Notes under the pieces: generated by a model | Told to the model about the DNA's origin: nothing | What the model saw: the letters and a program-made list of their open reading frames with translations, nothing else | The model's database searches: none | Translations under genes and position numbers: made by a program | Shown: piece by piece, positions 8,331-17,516 of the stretch | Position numbering within the stretch: position 1 is the first letter of the stretch | Layout: the number at the start of each line of letters is the position of its first letter | Assembly (NCBI RefSeq): GCF_015767435.1 | Contig: NZ_JADWOV010000271.1 | Coordinates: forward strand, 182,706-246,705 | Source of the DNA: Polaribacter sp. BAL334 | GTDB taxonomy: Bacteria > Bacteroidota > Bacteroidia > Flavobacteriales > Flavobacteriaceae | DNA: 64,000 nt | Direction: 5' to 3'

Positions 8331-9080
8331 ATGAAAATCAATCAATATCTTGACGCAACTTATTTAAAAACACCACTTCAAGCAGGAATTTCTGAGGAGG
8401 AAAATCTTATAAACGTAACAATTCTTTTAAAAGAAGCTGTTCAGTTTGACTATAAATTGGTGATGATTCGTTCAAAATACGTTCTATTTGCAAAACAGTT
8501 TTTGAAAAACAATCTTTCCAAAACCTTGGTTGGCACTGTCATTGGTTTTCACGAAGGAACGTATTCGTTAGCAACAAAATTAGAAGAAGCGAAAAGCGCT
8601 ATAGATTTTGATGTTGATGAGTTGGATTTTGTCATCAATTATGAAGCTTTTAAAAATGGCGAAATCAATTTGGTAAAAGAAGAAGTTTTGCAGGGCACTA
8701 AATTGTGTTTAGAAAACCAAAAAGTAGTAAAATGGATTATTGAAGTTGCCGCTTTAAAAGAGGATGAAATAGCAGCTATTTCAAAACTCATTAAAGAAAT
8801 TGTTTTAGAAAATTTTGGCTTGGAAGCTGCCCAAAAAGTATTTGTAAAATCATCTACAGGATTTTATAAAACCGAAAACAATCTTCCAAATGGAGCTACT
8901 TTTGAAACCATGAAAGTCATCATTGAAAATGCAAAACCGCTACAAATAAAAGCTGCAGGTGGTGTTCGTGATTATGGAACTGCTGTGAAAATGATTGAAA
9001 TTGGCGTTGATAGAATTGGTACTTCATCCTCTAAAGAAATTTGTACAAACGAGTCATCCTCAAAAAATTCAAACTATTAA
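8331..9080 (+). CDS. deoC: Deoxyribose-phosphate aldolase
   Basis: DeoC reversibly cleaves 2-deoxyribose 5-phosphate to acetaldehyde and glyceraldehyde 3-phosphate. The 249-residue product has the Schiff-base lysine in FVKSSTGF (Lys173), the second catalytic lysine in IKAAGGVRD (Lys207) and the acid Asp in DELDFVINY (Asp99), so it should be active. I chose the ATG at 8331 ([10 protein letters not shown]); an earlier in-frame TTG lies inside the terminator. The C-terminus is Ser/Asn-rich ([11 protein letters not shown]). It is followed after one base by the acetyltransferase gene, so the two are likely co-transcribed. Confidence 0.95.
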   Translation: MKINQYLDATYLKTPLQAGISEEENLINVTILLKEAVQFDYKLVMIRSKYVLFAKQFLKNNLSKTLVGTVIGFHEGTYSLATKLEEAKSAIDFDVDELDFVINYEAFKNGEINLVKEEVLQGTKLCLENQKVVKWIIEVAALKEDEIAAISKLIKEIVLENFGLEAAQKVFVKSSTGFYKTENNLPNGATFETMKVIIENAKPLQIKAAGGVRDYGTAVKMIEIGVDRIGTSSSKEICTNESSSKNSNY

Positions 9081-9081
9081 T

Positions 9082-9651
9082 ATGGATTATTTTGCACACG
9101 AAACAGCTGTGATTGATGCTGATTGTATCATCGGAAAAGGCACAAAAATTTGGCATTTTAGTCATATTATGAGTCATTCAACAATTGACGAAAACTGCAA
9201 TATTGGTCAAAATGTGGTTGTTTCATCAGAAGTGATTCTAGGAAAAAATGTAAAAGTGCAAAATAACGTTTCCATATACACAGGCGTGATTTGTGAAGAT
9301 GATGTTTTTTTGGGACCTTCCATGGTTTTTACGAACGTCATCAACCCAAGAAGTGCCATTAATCGGAAAAATGAATACCAAAAAACGGTAGTAAAAAAAG
9401 GTGCTACAATTGGCGCAAATGCCACTATTGTTTGTGGAAATAACATTGGTGAATTTGCTTTTATTGGTGCTGGTGCAGTTGTTACGAAAGAAGTGTTGCC
9501 TTATGCTTTGGTGGTTGGAAATCCGTCAAAGCAAATTGGTTGGGTGAGTGAATTTGGACATACGTTGCAATTTAATGAAGATGGATTTGCTGTTTGCAAA
9601 GAAAGTGGTGAAAAATATCAGTTGAAAAATGGACGTGTTTTTAAAATGTAA
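9082..9651 (+). CDS. Left-handed beta-helix N-acetyltransferase (WbpD/WlbB-like)
   Basis: The 189-residue protein is built of hexapeptide repeats ([LIV]GxxxxI pattern, for example [61 protein letters not shown]) and the tail [16 protein letters not shown]. The block [12 protein letters not shown] and this tail are typical of UDP-2-acetamido-3-amino-glucuronate acetyltransferases of surface-sugar synthesis. The substrate is not proven by sequence, and the polysaccharide operon lies 18 kb away. The ATG at 9082 gives the usual family start; a longer in-frame version would overlap deoC. Confidence 0.82.
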   Translation: MDYFAHETAVIDADCIIGKGTKIWHFSHIMSHSTIDENCNIGQNVVVSSEVILGKNVKVQNNVSIYTGVICEDDVFLGPSMVFTNVINPRSAINRKNEYQKTVVKKGATIGANATIVCGNNIGEFAFIGAGAVVTKEVLPYALVVGNPSKQIGWVSEFGHTLQFNEDGFAVCKESGEKYQLKNGRVFKM

Positions 9652-9653
9652 AA

Positions 9654-9677
9654 AGCCGAGAATTTCTCGGCTCTTAT
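9654..9677. terminator. Bidirectional terminator between convergent genes
   Basis: AGCCGAGAA-T-TTCTCGGCT (9654-9672) is a near-perfect palindrome flanked by an A-run on the left and a T-run on the right. It can therefore stop the acetyltransferase gene on the plus strand and the aldo/keto reductase gene on the minus strand. Confidence 0.85.
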
Positions 9678-9688
9678 TTTTATAATTA

Positions 9689-10729
9689 TTATGGAGCAGG
9701 ATTAGGAATCAAAACATGAACTGCATTAATTTCTTCCAAAATTTCTTCTGATAAATCAATATAAATCGAGTTTATATTTTCCTTTAATTGATCCATTTTT
9801 GTTGCGCCAATAATATTACTAGTCACAAAAGGCAACTGATTGATAAATGCCAAAGACAATTCAGAAAGCGTTAAACCGTGTTTTTTTGCGATTTCTAAAT
9901 ACAAAGCTACTGCTTTTTCAGAACCTTCATTTCTGTATCTAGCAATAAATCTTGGAAATAAAGTACCTCTTGCGCCTTCTGGCAAATTTCCGTCTAAATA
10001 TTTTCCTGATAAAACGCCTTGAGCCAAAGGAGAATAGGCCAATAAACCCACATTTTCTCTCATAGAAACTTCACTCAAACCGATTTCATATCCTCTGTGA
10101 ATCAGCGAATAAGAATTCTGAATGGTTACTGGTCTTGGCAAATTGTGTTGCTCAGCTGTTTGCACATATTTCATGGTTCCCCAAGGAGTTTCGTTAGATA
10201 ATCCAAATTGTCTGATTTTTCCTTGTTTAATAAAATCGTGCAACGTTTCTATGATTTCCAAATGATTTTCAGCTTCTTTCGTAGATGTTTTATATGGATA
10301 ATCTCTTACCCCAAAACAGTTCACACCTCTTGATGGCCAATGCAATTGATACAAATCAATATACTCTGTTTGCAATCTTTTCAAACTATTTTCAATGGCA
10401 TCAGCAATGTTTTTTTTAATAAAACCACCAGTTCTAATATGCGCTGTATAATCTCCACCACCTGCAATTTTACTTGCCAAAACCACTTTCTCTCTGTTTC
10501 CTGTTTTTTGAAACCAAGAACCAATAATTTTTTCTGTATGACCATAGGTTTGCGCATTTGCAGGAACAGGATACAATTCAGCCGCATCAAAAAAATTCAC
10601 CCCTTTTTCGAGAGCATAATCCATTTGTTCATGAGCTTCAGCTTCCGTGTTTTGGTTTCCCCAAGTCATGGTTCCTAAACATATTTTTGAAACTTTGATA
10701 TCCGTATTTGGTAAGGTTGTGTATTTCAT
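9689..10729 (-). CDS. tas: NADP(H)-dependent aldo/keto reductase, Tas family
   Basis: The 346-residue protein follows E. coli Tas closely: LGTMTWGNQNTEAEAHEQMDYA at the N-terminus, the catalytic Tyr in DAAELYPVP, the Lys in LASKIAG, HWP, the RQFGLSNETPWG block, and the terminal GATKMDQLKENI with end PAP. Length and order fit the AKR family. Tas can support tyrosine synthesis in mutants, but the natural substrate is unknown. It is a single-gene unit between two terminators. Confidence 0.9.
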   Translation of the reverse strand: MKYTTLPNTDIKVSKICLGTMTWGNQNTEAEAHEQMDYALEKGVNFFDAAELYPVPANAQTYGHTEKIIGSWFQKTGNREKVVLASKIAGGGDYTAHIRTGGFIKKNIADAIENSLKRLQTEYIDLYQLHWPSRGVNCFGVRDYPYKTSTKEAENHLEIIETLHDFIKQGKIRQFGLSNETPWGTMKYVQTAEQHNLPRPVTIQNSYSLIHRGYEIGLSEVSMRENVGLLAYSPLAQGVLSGKYLDGNLPEGARGTLFPRFIARYRNEGSEKAVALYLEIAKKHGLTLSELSLAFINQLPFVTSNIIGATKMDQLKENINSIYIDLSEEILEEINAVHVLIPNPAP

Positions 10730-10790
10730 TTTTTTGAAATTTTTTTAGCGATGCAAAAATAAGGCTAATTTTATAACGATTAAAGCCACA

Positions 10791-10821
10791 AAAAAAAGTT
10801 CCCTAAAAGAGAACTTTTTTA
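10791..10821 (-). terminator. Terminator after pgk
   Basis: On the minus strand AAGTTCTCT-TTT-AGGGAACTT folds with one mismatch and is followed by a T-run. It lies 20 bp past the pgk stop. Confidence 0.7.
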
Positions 10822-10840
10822 ACAGTTATTTTAAGAAAAA

Positions 10841-12028
10841 TTAATTCAGAATTGCATCAATTCCTGGCAATGATTTTCCTTCTAACATTTCTAACATGGC
10901 GCCACCACCAGTGGAAACGTAACTTACTTTATCTTCAAATCCAAATTGTTTTACAGCAGCCACAGAATCACCACCACCAACTAATGAAAACGCACCGTTT
11001 TTCGTTGCTTTTTCAATTGAATGCCCTAAAGCAATTGTTCCTGCAGCGAATTTTTCCATTTCAAAAACTCCCAAAGGTCCGTTCCATAAAATGGTTTTGC
11101 ATTTGTTTACAACTTCGTCAAAAAGTGCAATCGATTTTGGGCCAGCATCAACGCCTTCCCAACCATCAGGAATATTATTGATATCACAAATTTGAGTATT
11201 TGCATCATTACTGAATTTGTCAGCTGCAACAACATCCACAGGAATGTGCACAGTAACACCTTTTTCTCTGGCCTGTTTTAATATATCCAATGCCAATTCC
11301 ATTTTGTCATCTTCGCAAATCGAATTTCCGATTTTTCCACCATGAGCTTTGATGAATGTAAAACTCATTCCACCACCCAAAATCAAATGATCCACTTTAT
11401 CTAAAATATTTTCAATAACAGTGATTTTTGAAGAAACTTTTGCGCCTCCTAAAATTGCCAAAACAGGTTTTTCTGAGTTATTCAATACTTTATCAATACT
11501 TTCAATTTCTCTTGCTAATAAATCTCCGAAACATTTTTTTCCTTCAAAAAATTGCGCAATAATGGTCGTTGAAGCATGTGCTCTGTGAGCAGTACCAAAA
11601 GCATCATTCACATAAATATCTCCTAATTTTGATAATTTTTCAGCAAAATCAATAGCTCCTTTTTCTTCTTCTGCATAAAAACGAAGATTTTCTAGCAATA
11701 AAATTTCTCCATTTTTCAAATCAGCTACTGCTTTTTCAGCTTTTTCTCCAATACAATCTTCCACAAATTTAACGTTGCAACCCATAATATCTGAAATAAC
11801 TTTCACGATATGACGCAATGAAAATTCATCTTGAAAACCTTTTGGCCTTCCTAAATGTGACATTAAAACGCAACTTCCACCATCTTCTAAAATTTTTACG
11901 AGGGTTGATTTTGCAGCTTCAATTCTTGTGGCATCAGTTACTTCAAATTTGTCGTTCAATGGCACATTGAAATCAACTCGAATAATGGCTTTTTTATCTT
12001 TAAAATTAAAATCTTGTAATGTTTTCAT
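10841..12028 (-). CDS. pgk: Phosphoglycerate kinase
   Basis: This glycolytic enzyme transfers phosphate from 1,3-bisphosphoglycerate to ADP. The 395-residue product has the signature [11 protein letters not shown], the substrate block [19 protein letters not shown], the hinge [21 protein letters not shown] and the C-terminal [10 protein letters not shown] and [14 protein letters not shown] chose the ATG at 12028 (MKTLQDFNF); in-frame codons further upstream overlap the promoter. On the minus strand TATTTTTG at 12053-12046 fits the -7 box. It is monocistronic. Confidence 0.97.
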   Translation of the reverse strand: MKTLQDFNFKDKKAIIRVDFNVPLNDKFEVTDATRIEAAKSTLVKILEDGGSCVLMSHLGRPKGFQDEFSLRHIVKVISDIMGCNVKFVEDCIGEKAEKAVADLKNGEILLLENLRFYAEEEKGAIDFAEKLSKLGDIYVNDAFGTAHRAHASTTIIAQFFEGKKCFGDLLAREIESIDKVLNNSEKPVLAILGGAKVSSKITVIENILDKVDHLILGGGMSFTFIKAHGGKIGNSICEDDKMELALDILKQAREKGVTVHIPVDVVAADKFSNDANTQICDINNIPDGWEGVDAGPKSIALFDEVVNKCKTILWNGPLGVFEMEKFAAGTIALGHSIEKATKNGAFSLVGGGDSVAAVKQFGFEDKVSYVSTGGGAMLEMLEGKSLPGIDAILN

Positions 12029-12121
12029 AATGAATGTATTTTCAACAAAAATACTTATTTCTTTACGTTTTATGAAATGCATTTCTTAAAAATTAAGATA
12101 ACGTTTGCGTAAATTATCTCT

Positions 12122-12129
12122 TATATTTG
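12122..12129 (+). promoter_or_regulatory. -7 promoter box (TATATTTG) before holB
   Basis: TATATTTG fits TAnnTTTG, and the ATG of the delta-prime gene begins at 12133, only three bases later. Transcription would have to start at or inside the start codon, or further upstream from another promoter. Confidence 0.55.
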
Positions 12130-12132
12130 TGC

Positions 12133-13275
12133 ATGCTTTTCAATCAGATTATTGGTCAAGACCACATCAAAAAACATTTACAAGTTTCTGCGGAACAAGG
12201 CAGAATTCCTCATGCGCAACTTTTTATAGGAAAAGAAGGCTGTGGAACGTTGCCAATGGCATTGGCTTACGCACAATTTTTGCTGTCGCATTTTTCTGAT
12301 AACCCTGAAATTAGTGCTATAAAATGTGAAAAATTACAGCATCCTGATTTGCATTTTGCCTTTCCAGTAACGACAACCGAAACTGTAAAAAGTCATCCTG
12401 TAAGTGATTTATTTTTAGATGATTGGCGTCAATTTATTTCTACACAATCTTATGGAAGTTTGTTCAATTGGTTGCAACATATAGGTGTGGAAAACAAACA
12501 AGGATTGATCAATGTTGAAGAAGCTGAAGAAATTGTAAAAAAATTACAATTAAAATCCTATGAAGGAGGATTTAAAGTAATGATTATTTGGATGGCAGAG
12601 AAAATGAATGCTGCTGCCTCCAATAAATTACTAAAGTTGATAGAAGAACCTCCTCAAAAAACAGTTTTTATTTTGGTTACTGAAGATGAAGAGCAGTTGT
12701 TAAATACGATTACTTCTCGTTGTCAGGCATTGCATTTTCCATTATTGAGCGAACAAGATATTGCCAATTCATTAGTCGTAAATTATCAATTGACCGAAAA
12801 TGAAGCTTCAAAAATTGCACATCAATCAGAAGGAAATTATAACAAAGCGTTGGAATTATTGAATAACGATGCTAGTGATTTGGTTTTTGAAGAATGGTTT
12901 GTTGCTTGGGTTCGAACTGCATTTCGTGCGAAAGGAAATGTAGCTGTTGTGCAGCAATTAATTGCTTGGTCTGACACGATTTCAAAAACCGGACGTGAAA
13001 CTCAAAAACGGTTTTTAGAATATTGTTTGCAGTTTTTTAGACAAGCGTTATTGTTCAATTACAAATCAGAGCAATTGGTTTTCATAGAGACAAAAACAGA
13101 TTTTACCTTGTCAAAATTTGCACCTTTTGTGCATTCTTCTAATATTTTGGATATTGAAAAGGAAATTTCAGATGCCATGTATCACATTGAAAGAAATGGA
13201 AATCCGAAAATTATTTTGCTTGATTTATCCATAAAACTGACGCGTTTTTTACATAAAAAAGAACCAAAAGTTTAG
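12133..13275 (+). CDS. holB: DNA polymerase III delta-prime-like clamp-loader subunit
   Basis: The 380-residue AAA+ protein starts MLFNQIIGQDHIKKHL and contains IPHAQLFIGKEGCG, the sensor/arginine-finger region KLLKLIEEPPQKTVFILVTEDEEQLLNTITSRCQ (SRC motif) and a helical collar. The P-loop reads GKEGCGT, lacking the Lys of GxxGxGK, as expected for the non-hydrolysing delta-prime subunit. ATG 12133 is preferred to an in-frame TTG at 12127. The end overlaps the convergent riboflavin synthase gene by 4 bp. Confidence 0.9.
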   Translation: MLFNQIIGQDHIKKHLQVSAEQGRIPHAQLFIGKEGCGTLPMALAYAQFLLSHFSDNPEISAIKCEKLQHPDLHFAFPVTTTETVKSHPVSDLFLDDWRQFISTQSYGSLFNWLQHIGVENKQGLINVEEAEEIVKKLQLKSYEGGFKVMIIWMAEKMNAAASNKLLKLIEEPPQKTVFILVTEDEEQLLNTITSRCQALHFPLLSEQDIANSLVVNYQLTENEASKIAHQSEGNYNKALELLNNDASDLVFEEWFVAWVRTAFRAKGNVAVVQQLIAWSDTISKTGRETQKRFLEYCLQFFRQALLFNYKSEQLVFIETKTDFTLSKFAPFVHSSNILDIEKEISDAMYHIERNGNPKIILLDLSIKLTRFLHKKEPKV

Positions 13276-13862
13276 TTTGTAAAAGCCGTTAATCTGGCAA
13301 CATATTTTCCAATTACGTCAAACTCTAAATTCACAACATCATTCAATTTCAGTGTTTTAAAGGTAGTTTGCTCTTTGGTATAAGGAATAATGGCGACACT
13401 AAATTCATTTTCTTTTGAATTAATGACTGTCAAACTAACACCATTCACAGTAATGGAACCTTTTTCAATCGTTACGTTATTTTTGTTTTTTGGATATTGA
13501 AAAGTAAACCAAGTACTTCCGTTTTCATCAGAAATTTTAGTACAGATTCCTGTTCCGTCCACATGACCTTGCACAATATGTCCATCCAATCTAGCACCCA
13601 ATTTCATAGCGCGTTCTAAGTTTACAAAATCGTTTTTTTTCAGATGTCCAATGCTTGTCTTGTCAAGAGTTTCTTTGATGGCAGTTACAGTGTATTCATC
13701 ATCTATAATGTCAATAACCGTCAAACAAACACCATTATGAGCCACACTTTGGTCTACTTTTAGTTCATTAGTAATGTCACTTTTTATGGTTAAGTGCAGA
13801 TTTCCTTGCTCTTTTACGCAGTTTGTAACAACTCCCATCGTTTCAATAATTCCTGTAAACAT
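13272..13862 (-). CDS. ribE: Riboflavin synthase, alpha subunit
   Basis: This enzyme dismutates two 6,7-dimethyl-8-ribityllumazines to riboflavin. The 196-residue protein has the duplicated lumazine-binding fold, with MFTGIIE at the start, VCLTVID and VSLTVIN as matching repeat elements, GHIVQGHVDGTG, and VNLEFDVIGKYVAR at the end. No FMN riboswitch is seen; only 58 bp separate it from the divergent pdxA. Confidence 0.95.
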   Translation of the reverse strand: MFTGIIETMGVVTNCVKEQGNLHLTIKSDITNELKVDQSVAHNGVCLTVIDIIDDEYTVTAIKETLDKTSIGHLKKNDFVNLERAMKLGARLDGHIVQGHVDGTGICTKISDENGSTWFTFQYPKNKNNVTIEKGSITVNGVSLTVINSKENEFSVAIIPYTKEQTTFKTLKLNDVVNLEFDVIGKYVARLTAFTN

Positions 13863-13878
13863 ATCCGTAAATTTTGGT

Positions 13879-13886
13879 TACTTTTG
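13879..13886 (+). promoter_or_regulatory. -7 promoter box (TACTTTTG) before pdxA
   Basis: TACTTTTG fits TAnnTTTG and lies 34 bp before the pdxA start, in the short gap to the divergent riboflavin synthase gene. Confidence 0.55.
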
Positions 13887-13920
13887 TAGTCGCAAAAATA
13901 GCAATATTACAAGAGTTACT

Positions 13921-14955
13921 ATGGATAAATCTGATAAAATAATTGTAGGAATTTCAATAGGAGATTTGAACGGAATTGGCATTGAAGTGATTTTAAAAAC
14001 CTTTGATGATAAACGAATGTTAGAATTTTGTACTCCCATTATTTTTGGAGCAACCAAAGTAATTTCGTATCATAAAAAAGCATTGGAAAATGAAATTCAA
14101 GTGCATGGAATTACAGATGTCAATCAAGCGAATCCTACAAAAATCAATGTGCTGAATATTTGGAAAGAAGAAGTGGAAATTGAATTGGGAAAACCTACAA
14201 AAATTTCAGGTGAATACGCCTTAAAATCGTTAGAAAGTGCTGTGAACCATTTGAAAGAAAACAAGATTGATGTCTTAATCACAGCGCCAATTAATAAAGA
14301 AAATATTCAATCAGATGATTTTCATTTTCCTGGACATACAGAGTTTTTAGAAGAAAAATTAGACGGAAAAAGCTTGATGATTTTAATGACAGATGCTTTG
14401 AGAATTGGCTTAATCACAGGTCATATTCCCATTTCAAAAGTGGCTGAAACCATCACTCCAGCATTGATTACATCAAAAGTGGAGACTATGCATACCTCCT
14501 TGATTCAGGATTTTGGCATTAGTAAACCAAAAATTGCGGTGTTAGCATTGAATCCACATTGTGGTGACAAAGGCGTTATTGGGAAAGAAGATGACGAAAT
14601 TATCAGACCTACAATTGCTGCAATTCAAGAAACTGGAAAGCTAGTTTTTGGACCTTATGCAGCAGATGGTTTCTTTGGAAACGAAACTTACAAACAATTT
14701 GATGGTGTTTTAGCAACCTATCACGATCAAGGTTTGGCGCCTTTCAAAGCGCTCTCTTTTGGAAAAGGAGTGAACTTTACAGCAGGATTGAGTCATATAA
14801 GAACCTCTCCAGATCATGGCACAGGCTATGATATTGCTGGAAAAAATCAAGCAAAATCATCTTCTTTTGAAGAGGCATTGTTCACTGCAATTCAGCTTTT
14901 TAGAAATCGAGAAGAATACAAAGAATTGACAAAAAATCAATTAAAGATTAAATAA
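13921..14955 (+). CDS. pdxA: 4-hydroxythreonine-4-phosphate dehydrogenase
   Basis: PdxA oxidises 4-phosphohydroxy-L-threonine in vitamin B6 synthesis. The 344-residue protein has GISIGDLNGIGIEVI, the TAPINKE block, the metal-binding His in FPGHTEFL, LNPHCGDKG, LATYHDQGLAPFK and the end block GLSHIRTSPDHGTGYDIAG. ATG 13921 is preferred over upstream in-frame codons that overlap the ribE gene. It begins the conserved pdxA-DUF177-rpmF-fabH order. Confidence 0.95.
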   Translation: MDKSDKIIVGISIGDLNGIGIEVILKTFDDKRMLEFCTPIIFGATKVISYHKKALENEIQVHGITDVNQANPTKINVLNIWKEEVEIELGKPTKISGEYALKSLESAVNHLKENKIDVLITAPINKENIQSDDFHFPGHTEFLEEKLDGKSLMILMTDALRIGLITGHIPISKVAETITPALITSKVETMHTSLIQDFGISKPKIAVLALNPHCGDKGVIGKEDDEIIRPTIAAIQETGKLVFGPYAADGFFGNETYKQFDGVLATYHDQGLAPFKALSFGKGVNFTAGLSHIRTSPDHGTGYDIAGKNQAKSSSFEEALFTAIQLFRNREEYKELTKNQLKIK

Positions 14956-15009
14956 TCAACAAATGATTTCTTTTTTTAATATAAAAACTTGTAGAATTAC
15001 ATTTTTTTG

Positions 15010-15017
15010 TATCTTTG
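15010..15017 (+). promoter_or_regulatory. -7 promoter box (TATCTTTG) before the DUF177-rpmF pair
   Basis: TATCTTTG matches TAnnTTTG, with a TTG about 20 bp upstream as a possible -33 element. It leaves a leader of about 15-20 bases before the DUF177 start. Confidence 0.65.
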
Positions 15018-15039
15018 CACGCTCAATTGATGATTGATA

Positions 15040-15576
15040 ATGAAAGACTTGAAACAATTCAACATTCCTTTTGTAGGATTAAGCGAAGGAAATCATGATT
15101 TCAATTATAAAATTGAGAATGAGTTCTTTGAATATTTTAATTTTGATGAGTTCGAAAGTGCAAACATTAATGTTTCATTGAGTTTTTTTAAAAAAACAAC
15201 ACTTTTAGAATTGGTTTTCAAAGCAAAAGGTACTGTTGAAGTTCCTTGCGATGTAACCACAGAAATGTATCATCAAAAAATTAAAGCAACATTGCCATTA
15301 GTAGTAAAATTTGGTCCTGAGTTTAATGACGATAATGAAGAAATTTTAATACTATCTTATGATGCATATCAACTAAATGTAGCACAATACATTTATGAAA
15401 TGATTATTTTGGCGGTTCCAAACAAAAAAGTACATCCAAAAGTTTTAGATGGCACTATGGAATCAGAAACGTTGAAAAAATTAAAAGAATTAGAAATAAA
15501 AGAAGAAAATACTGCTGAAGAAGCAGACCCAAGGTGGGATAAATTAAAGAATTTACTAACAGAAAAAAAGAGATAA
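15040..15576 (+). CDS. DUF177 (YceD-like) protein
   Basis: The 178-residue acidic protein lies one base before rpmF, as yceD does in most bacteria. It contains the family core ([26 protein letters not shown] ... [31 protein letters not shown]). YceD-type proteins are linked to 23S rRNA maturation in other organisms, but the role here is inferred. The ATG at 15040 is used; an in-frame TTG lies six bases upstream. [11 protein letters not shown] at the end is typical of the Bacteroidota version. Confidence 0.88.
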   Translation: MKDLKQFNIPFVGLSEGNHDFNYKIENEFFEYFNFDEFESANINVSLSFFKKTTLLELVFKAKGTVEVPCDVTTEMYHQKIKATLPLVVKFGPEFNDDNEEILILSYDAYQLNVAQYIYEMIILAVPNKKVHPKVLDGTMESETLKKLKELEIKEENTAEEADPRWDKLKNLLTEKKR

Positions 15577-15577
15577 A

Positions 15578-15772
15578 ATGGCACATCCTAAAAGAAAGAT
15601 TTCTAAAACTAGAAGAGATAAAAGGAGAACACATTATAAAGCAGCAAATCAACAAATTGCAACTGATCCAACAACTGGAGAATCGCATTTGTATCACAGA
15701 GCTCACTGGCATGAAGGAAAACTTTATTACAGAGGTCAAGTTGTTTTAGAAACTGCAACTGCAGAAGCTTAA
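15578..15772 (+). CDS. rpmF: 50S ribosomal protein L32
   Basis: The 64-residue basic protein starts [20 protein letters not shown] and has the [19 protein letters not shown] block of Bacteroidota L32. The CxxC zinc pairs of some L32 proteins are absent, so this is the zinc-independent form. It is followed by a clear terminator. Confidence 0.97.
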   Translation: MAHPKRKISKTRRDKRRTHYKAANQQIATDPTTGESHLYHRAHWHEGKLYYRGQVVLETATAEA

Positions 15773-15795
15773 AAGCTTTTAATAATATATGTCAA

Positions 15796-15820
15796 AACCC
15801 TCATTTTTGAGGGTTTTTTT
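15796..15820 (+). terminator. Rho-independent terminator after rpmF
   Basis: AACCCTCA-TTTT-TGAGGGTT with a following T-run closes the DUF177-rpmF unit. Confidence 0.88.
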
Positions 15821-15885
15821 GCGTTTTTTACTTAAAAACAACTCAAAATTGGTTCATTTTAACCCAAAAGTGTGATATTTTTCAT

Positions 15886-15893
15886 TACTTTTG
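15886..15893 (+). promoter_or_regulatory. -7 promoter box (TACTTTTG) before fabH
   Basis: TACTTTTG fits TAnnTTTG, 35 bp before the fabH ATG and after the rpmF terminator. It probably drives fabH-accB-accC. Confidence 0.55.
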
Positions 15894-15928
15894 ACTTTCT
15901 AAATCAATAGTTCAATATTTTAATAACT

Positions 15929-16924
15929 ATGAGTAAAATCACTGCAGCAATCACAGCAGTAGGAAAATATGTCCCTGACTATGTATTGACAAACAAAGAA
16001 TTGGAAACTTTTGTTGATACAAATGACGAATGGATTACTACAAGAACAGGCATTAAAGAGCGAAGAATTTTAAAAGGTGAAGGTCTTGGAACTTCGTTCA
16101 TGGCAATTAAAGCTGCACAAGATTTATTGCAAAAATCAAAAACAAATCCCGAAGAAATTGATTTGGTGATTGTGGCAACAGCAACACCAGATTTACTAGT
16201 AGCATCAACAGCTGTTTACACAGCCACTGAAATTGGTGCAATCAATGCCTTTGCCTATGATTTGCAAGCGGCATGTTCTAGTTTTTTATATGGAATGTCT
16301 ACAGCTGCTAGTTACATAGAATCAGGAAGATACAAGAAAGTATTGGTTATTGGAGCAGATAAAATGTCATCCATCATTGATTATACTGATAGAGCAACAT
16401 GTATTATTTTTGGAGATGGAGCAGGAGCAGCTTTGTTCGAGCCAAATTCAGAAGGATTTGGATTAAAAGATGAATATTTGCGAAGTGATGGAATAGGAAG
16501 AGATTTTTTAAAGATTGATGCAGGAGGTTCTATTTTGCCACCATCAGAAGAAACTGTAAAAAATGGACAACATTTTGTGCATCAAGAAGGAAAAACAGTT
16601 TTCAAGTATGCAGTTTCAAATATGGCTGAGGTTTCTGAAAAGATGTTGACAAGAAATAATCTTACAAAAGAAGACATTCAGTGGTTGGTACCTCATCAAG
16701 CGAATAAAAGAATCATTGAAGCAACTGCCAATAGAGTGGGTGTTGAAGCGGATAAAGTGATGGTAAACATTCATAAATACGGAAATACCACTTCTGCAAC
16801 ATTACCTTTATTATTAGCAGATTACGAAAGTCAATTAAAAAAAGGAGATAATTTAATTTTTGCAGCCTTTGGAGGTGGTTTCACTTGGGGAGCTATTTAC
16901 TTAACTTGGGCGTATAATTCATAA
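15929..16924 (+). CDS. fabH: Beta-ketoacyl-ACP synthase III
   Basis: FabH condenses acetyl-CoA (or branched acyl-CoA) with malonyl-ACP to start fatty-acid synthesis. The 331-residue protein has the Cys-His-Asn triad at Cys116 (QAACSSFLYG), His256 (VPHQANKR) and Asn286 (KYGNTTSAT). FGDGAGAALF and the C-terminal AFGGGFTWGAIYLTW are also conserved. It heads a fabH-accB-accC operon with gaps of 26 and 83 bp. plsX, present between rpmF and fabH in many other phyla, is absent here. Confidence 0.97.
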   Translation: MSKITAAITAVGKYVPDYVLTNKELETFVDTNDEWITTRTGIKERRILKGEGLGTSFMAIKAAQDLLQKSKTNPEEIDLVIVATATPDLLVASTAVYTATEIGAINAFAYDLQAACSSFLYGMSTAASYIESGRYKKVLVIGADKMSSIIDYTDRATCIIFGDGAGAALFEPNSEGFGLKDEYLRSDGIGRDFLKIDAGGSILPPSEETVKNGQHFVHQEGKTVFKYAVSNMAEVSEKMLTRNNLTKEDIQWLVPHQANKRIIEATANRVGVEADKVMVNIHKYGNTTSATLPLLLADYESQLKKGDNLIFAAFGGGFTWGAIYLTWAYNS

Positions 16925-16950
16925 AACAAAACAACTAAATAATCATAATT

Positions 16951-17433
16951 ATGGATATCAAAGAAATTCAAAATCTGATAAAATTTGTAGCAAAATCTGG
17001 CGCAAGTGAGGTAAAGTTAGAAATGGAGGATATTAAAATTACTATTAAAACAGGAAGTGGTTTTACAGAAACTACCTATGTTCAATCAGCTCCTGTGCAG
17101 CAAAGTGCCCCACAAGTTGTGGTTACTCCAACAGCACAACCTGCTTCAGAAACTCCAGCTCCTGTTGTAAAAGCAGCTGAAAATGCCGGAAATTACATCA
17201 CCATAAAATCTCCAATTATTGGTACTTTCTACAGAAAACCATCTCCAGATAAATCAAACTTTGTGGAAGTTGGTTCAGAAATTAGTGCAGGTGATGTAGT
17301 TTGTGTGATTGAAGCAATGAAATTATTCAATGAAATTGAATCTGAAATTTCTGGTAAAGTAGTAAAAATCCTAGTTGATAATGCATCTCCAGTAGAATAT
17401 GATCAACCGTTATTTTTGGTTGACCCATCCTAA
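16951..17433 (+). CDS. accB: Acetyl-CoA carboxylase biotin carboxyl carrier protein
   Basis: The 160-residue protein has a helical N-terminus (MDIKEIQNLIKFVAKSGASEV), an Ala/Pro/Val-rich linker at about 45-75, and a biotinyl domain with the attachment site CVIEAMKLFNEIE (Lys124). It carries the carboxyl group between AccC and the transferase; accA and accD are not in the window. Confidence 0.97.
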   Translation: MDIKEIQNLIKFVAKSGASEVKLEMEDIKITIKTGSGFTETTYVQSAPVQQSAPQVVVTPTAQPASETPAPVVKAAENAGNYITIKSPIIGTFYRKPSPDKSNFVEVGSEISAGDVVCVIEAMKLFNEIESEISGKVVKILVDNASPVEYDQPLFLVDPS

Positions 17434-17516
17434 TTGAAGTTAGAATTGCAGATGTAAAAGAAATTTTCGAAACATCATTCAGCTAAAAAGTTTACTTAAT
17501 CTAATCTCAAAATAAG

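Noticed and set aside
10852..11181. Plus-strand frame opposite pgk
   Set aside because: Antisense of a well-conserved enzyme; Gln/His-rich composition is a by-product of the reverse frame.
13863..13920. FMN riboswitch before riboflavin synthase
   Set aside because: The divergent gap is only 58 bp, too short for the riboswitch, and none of its conserved segments is seen.
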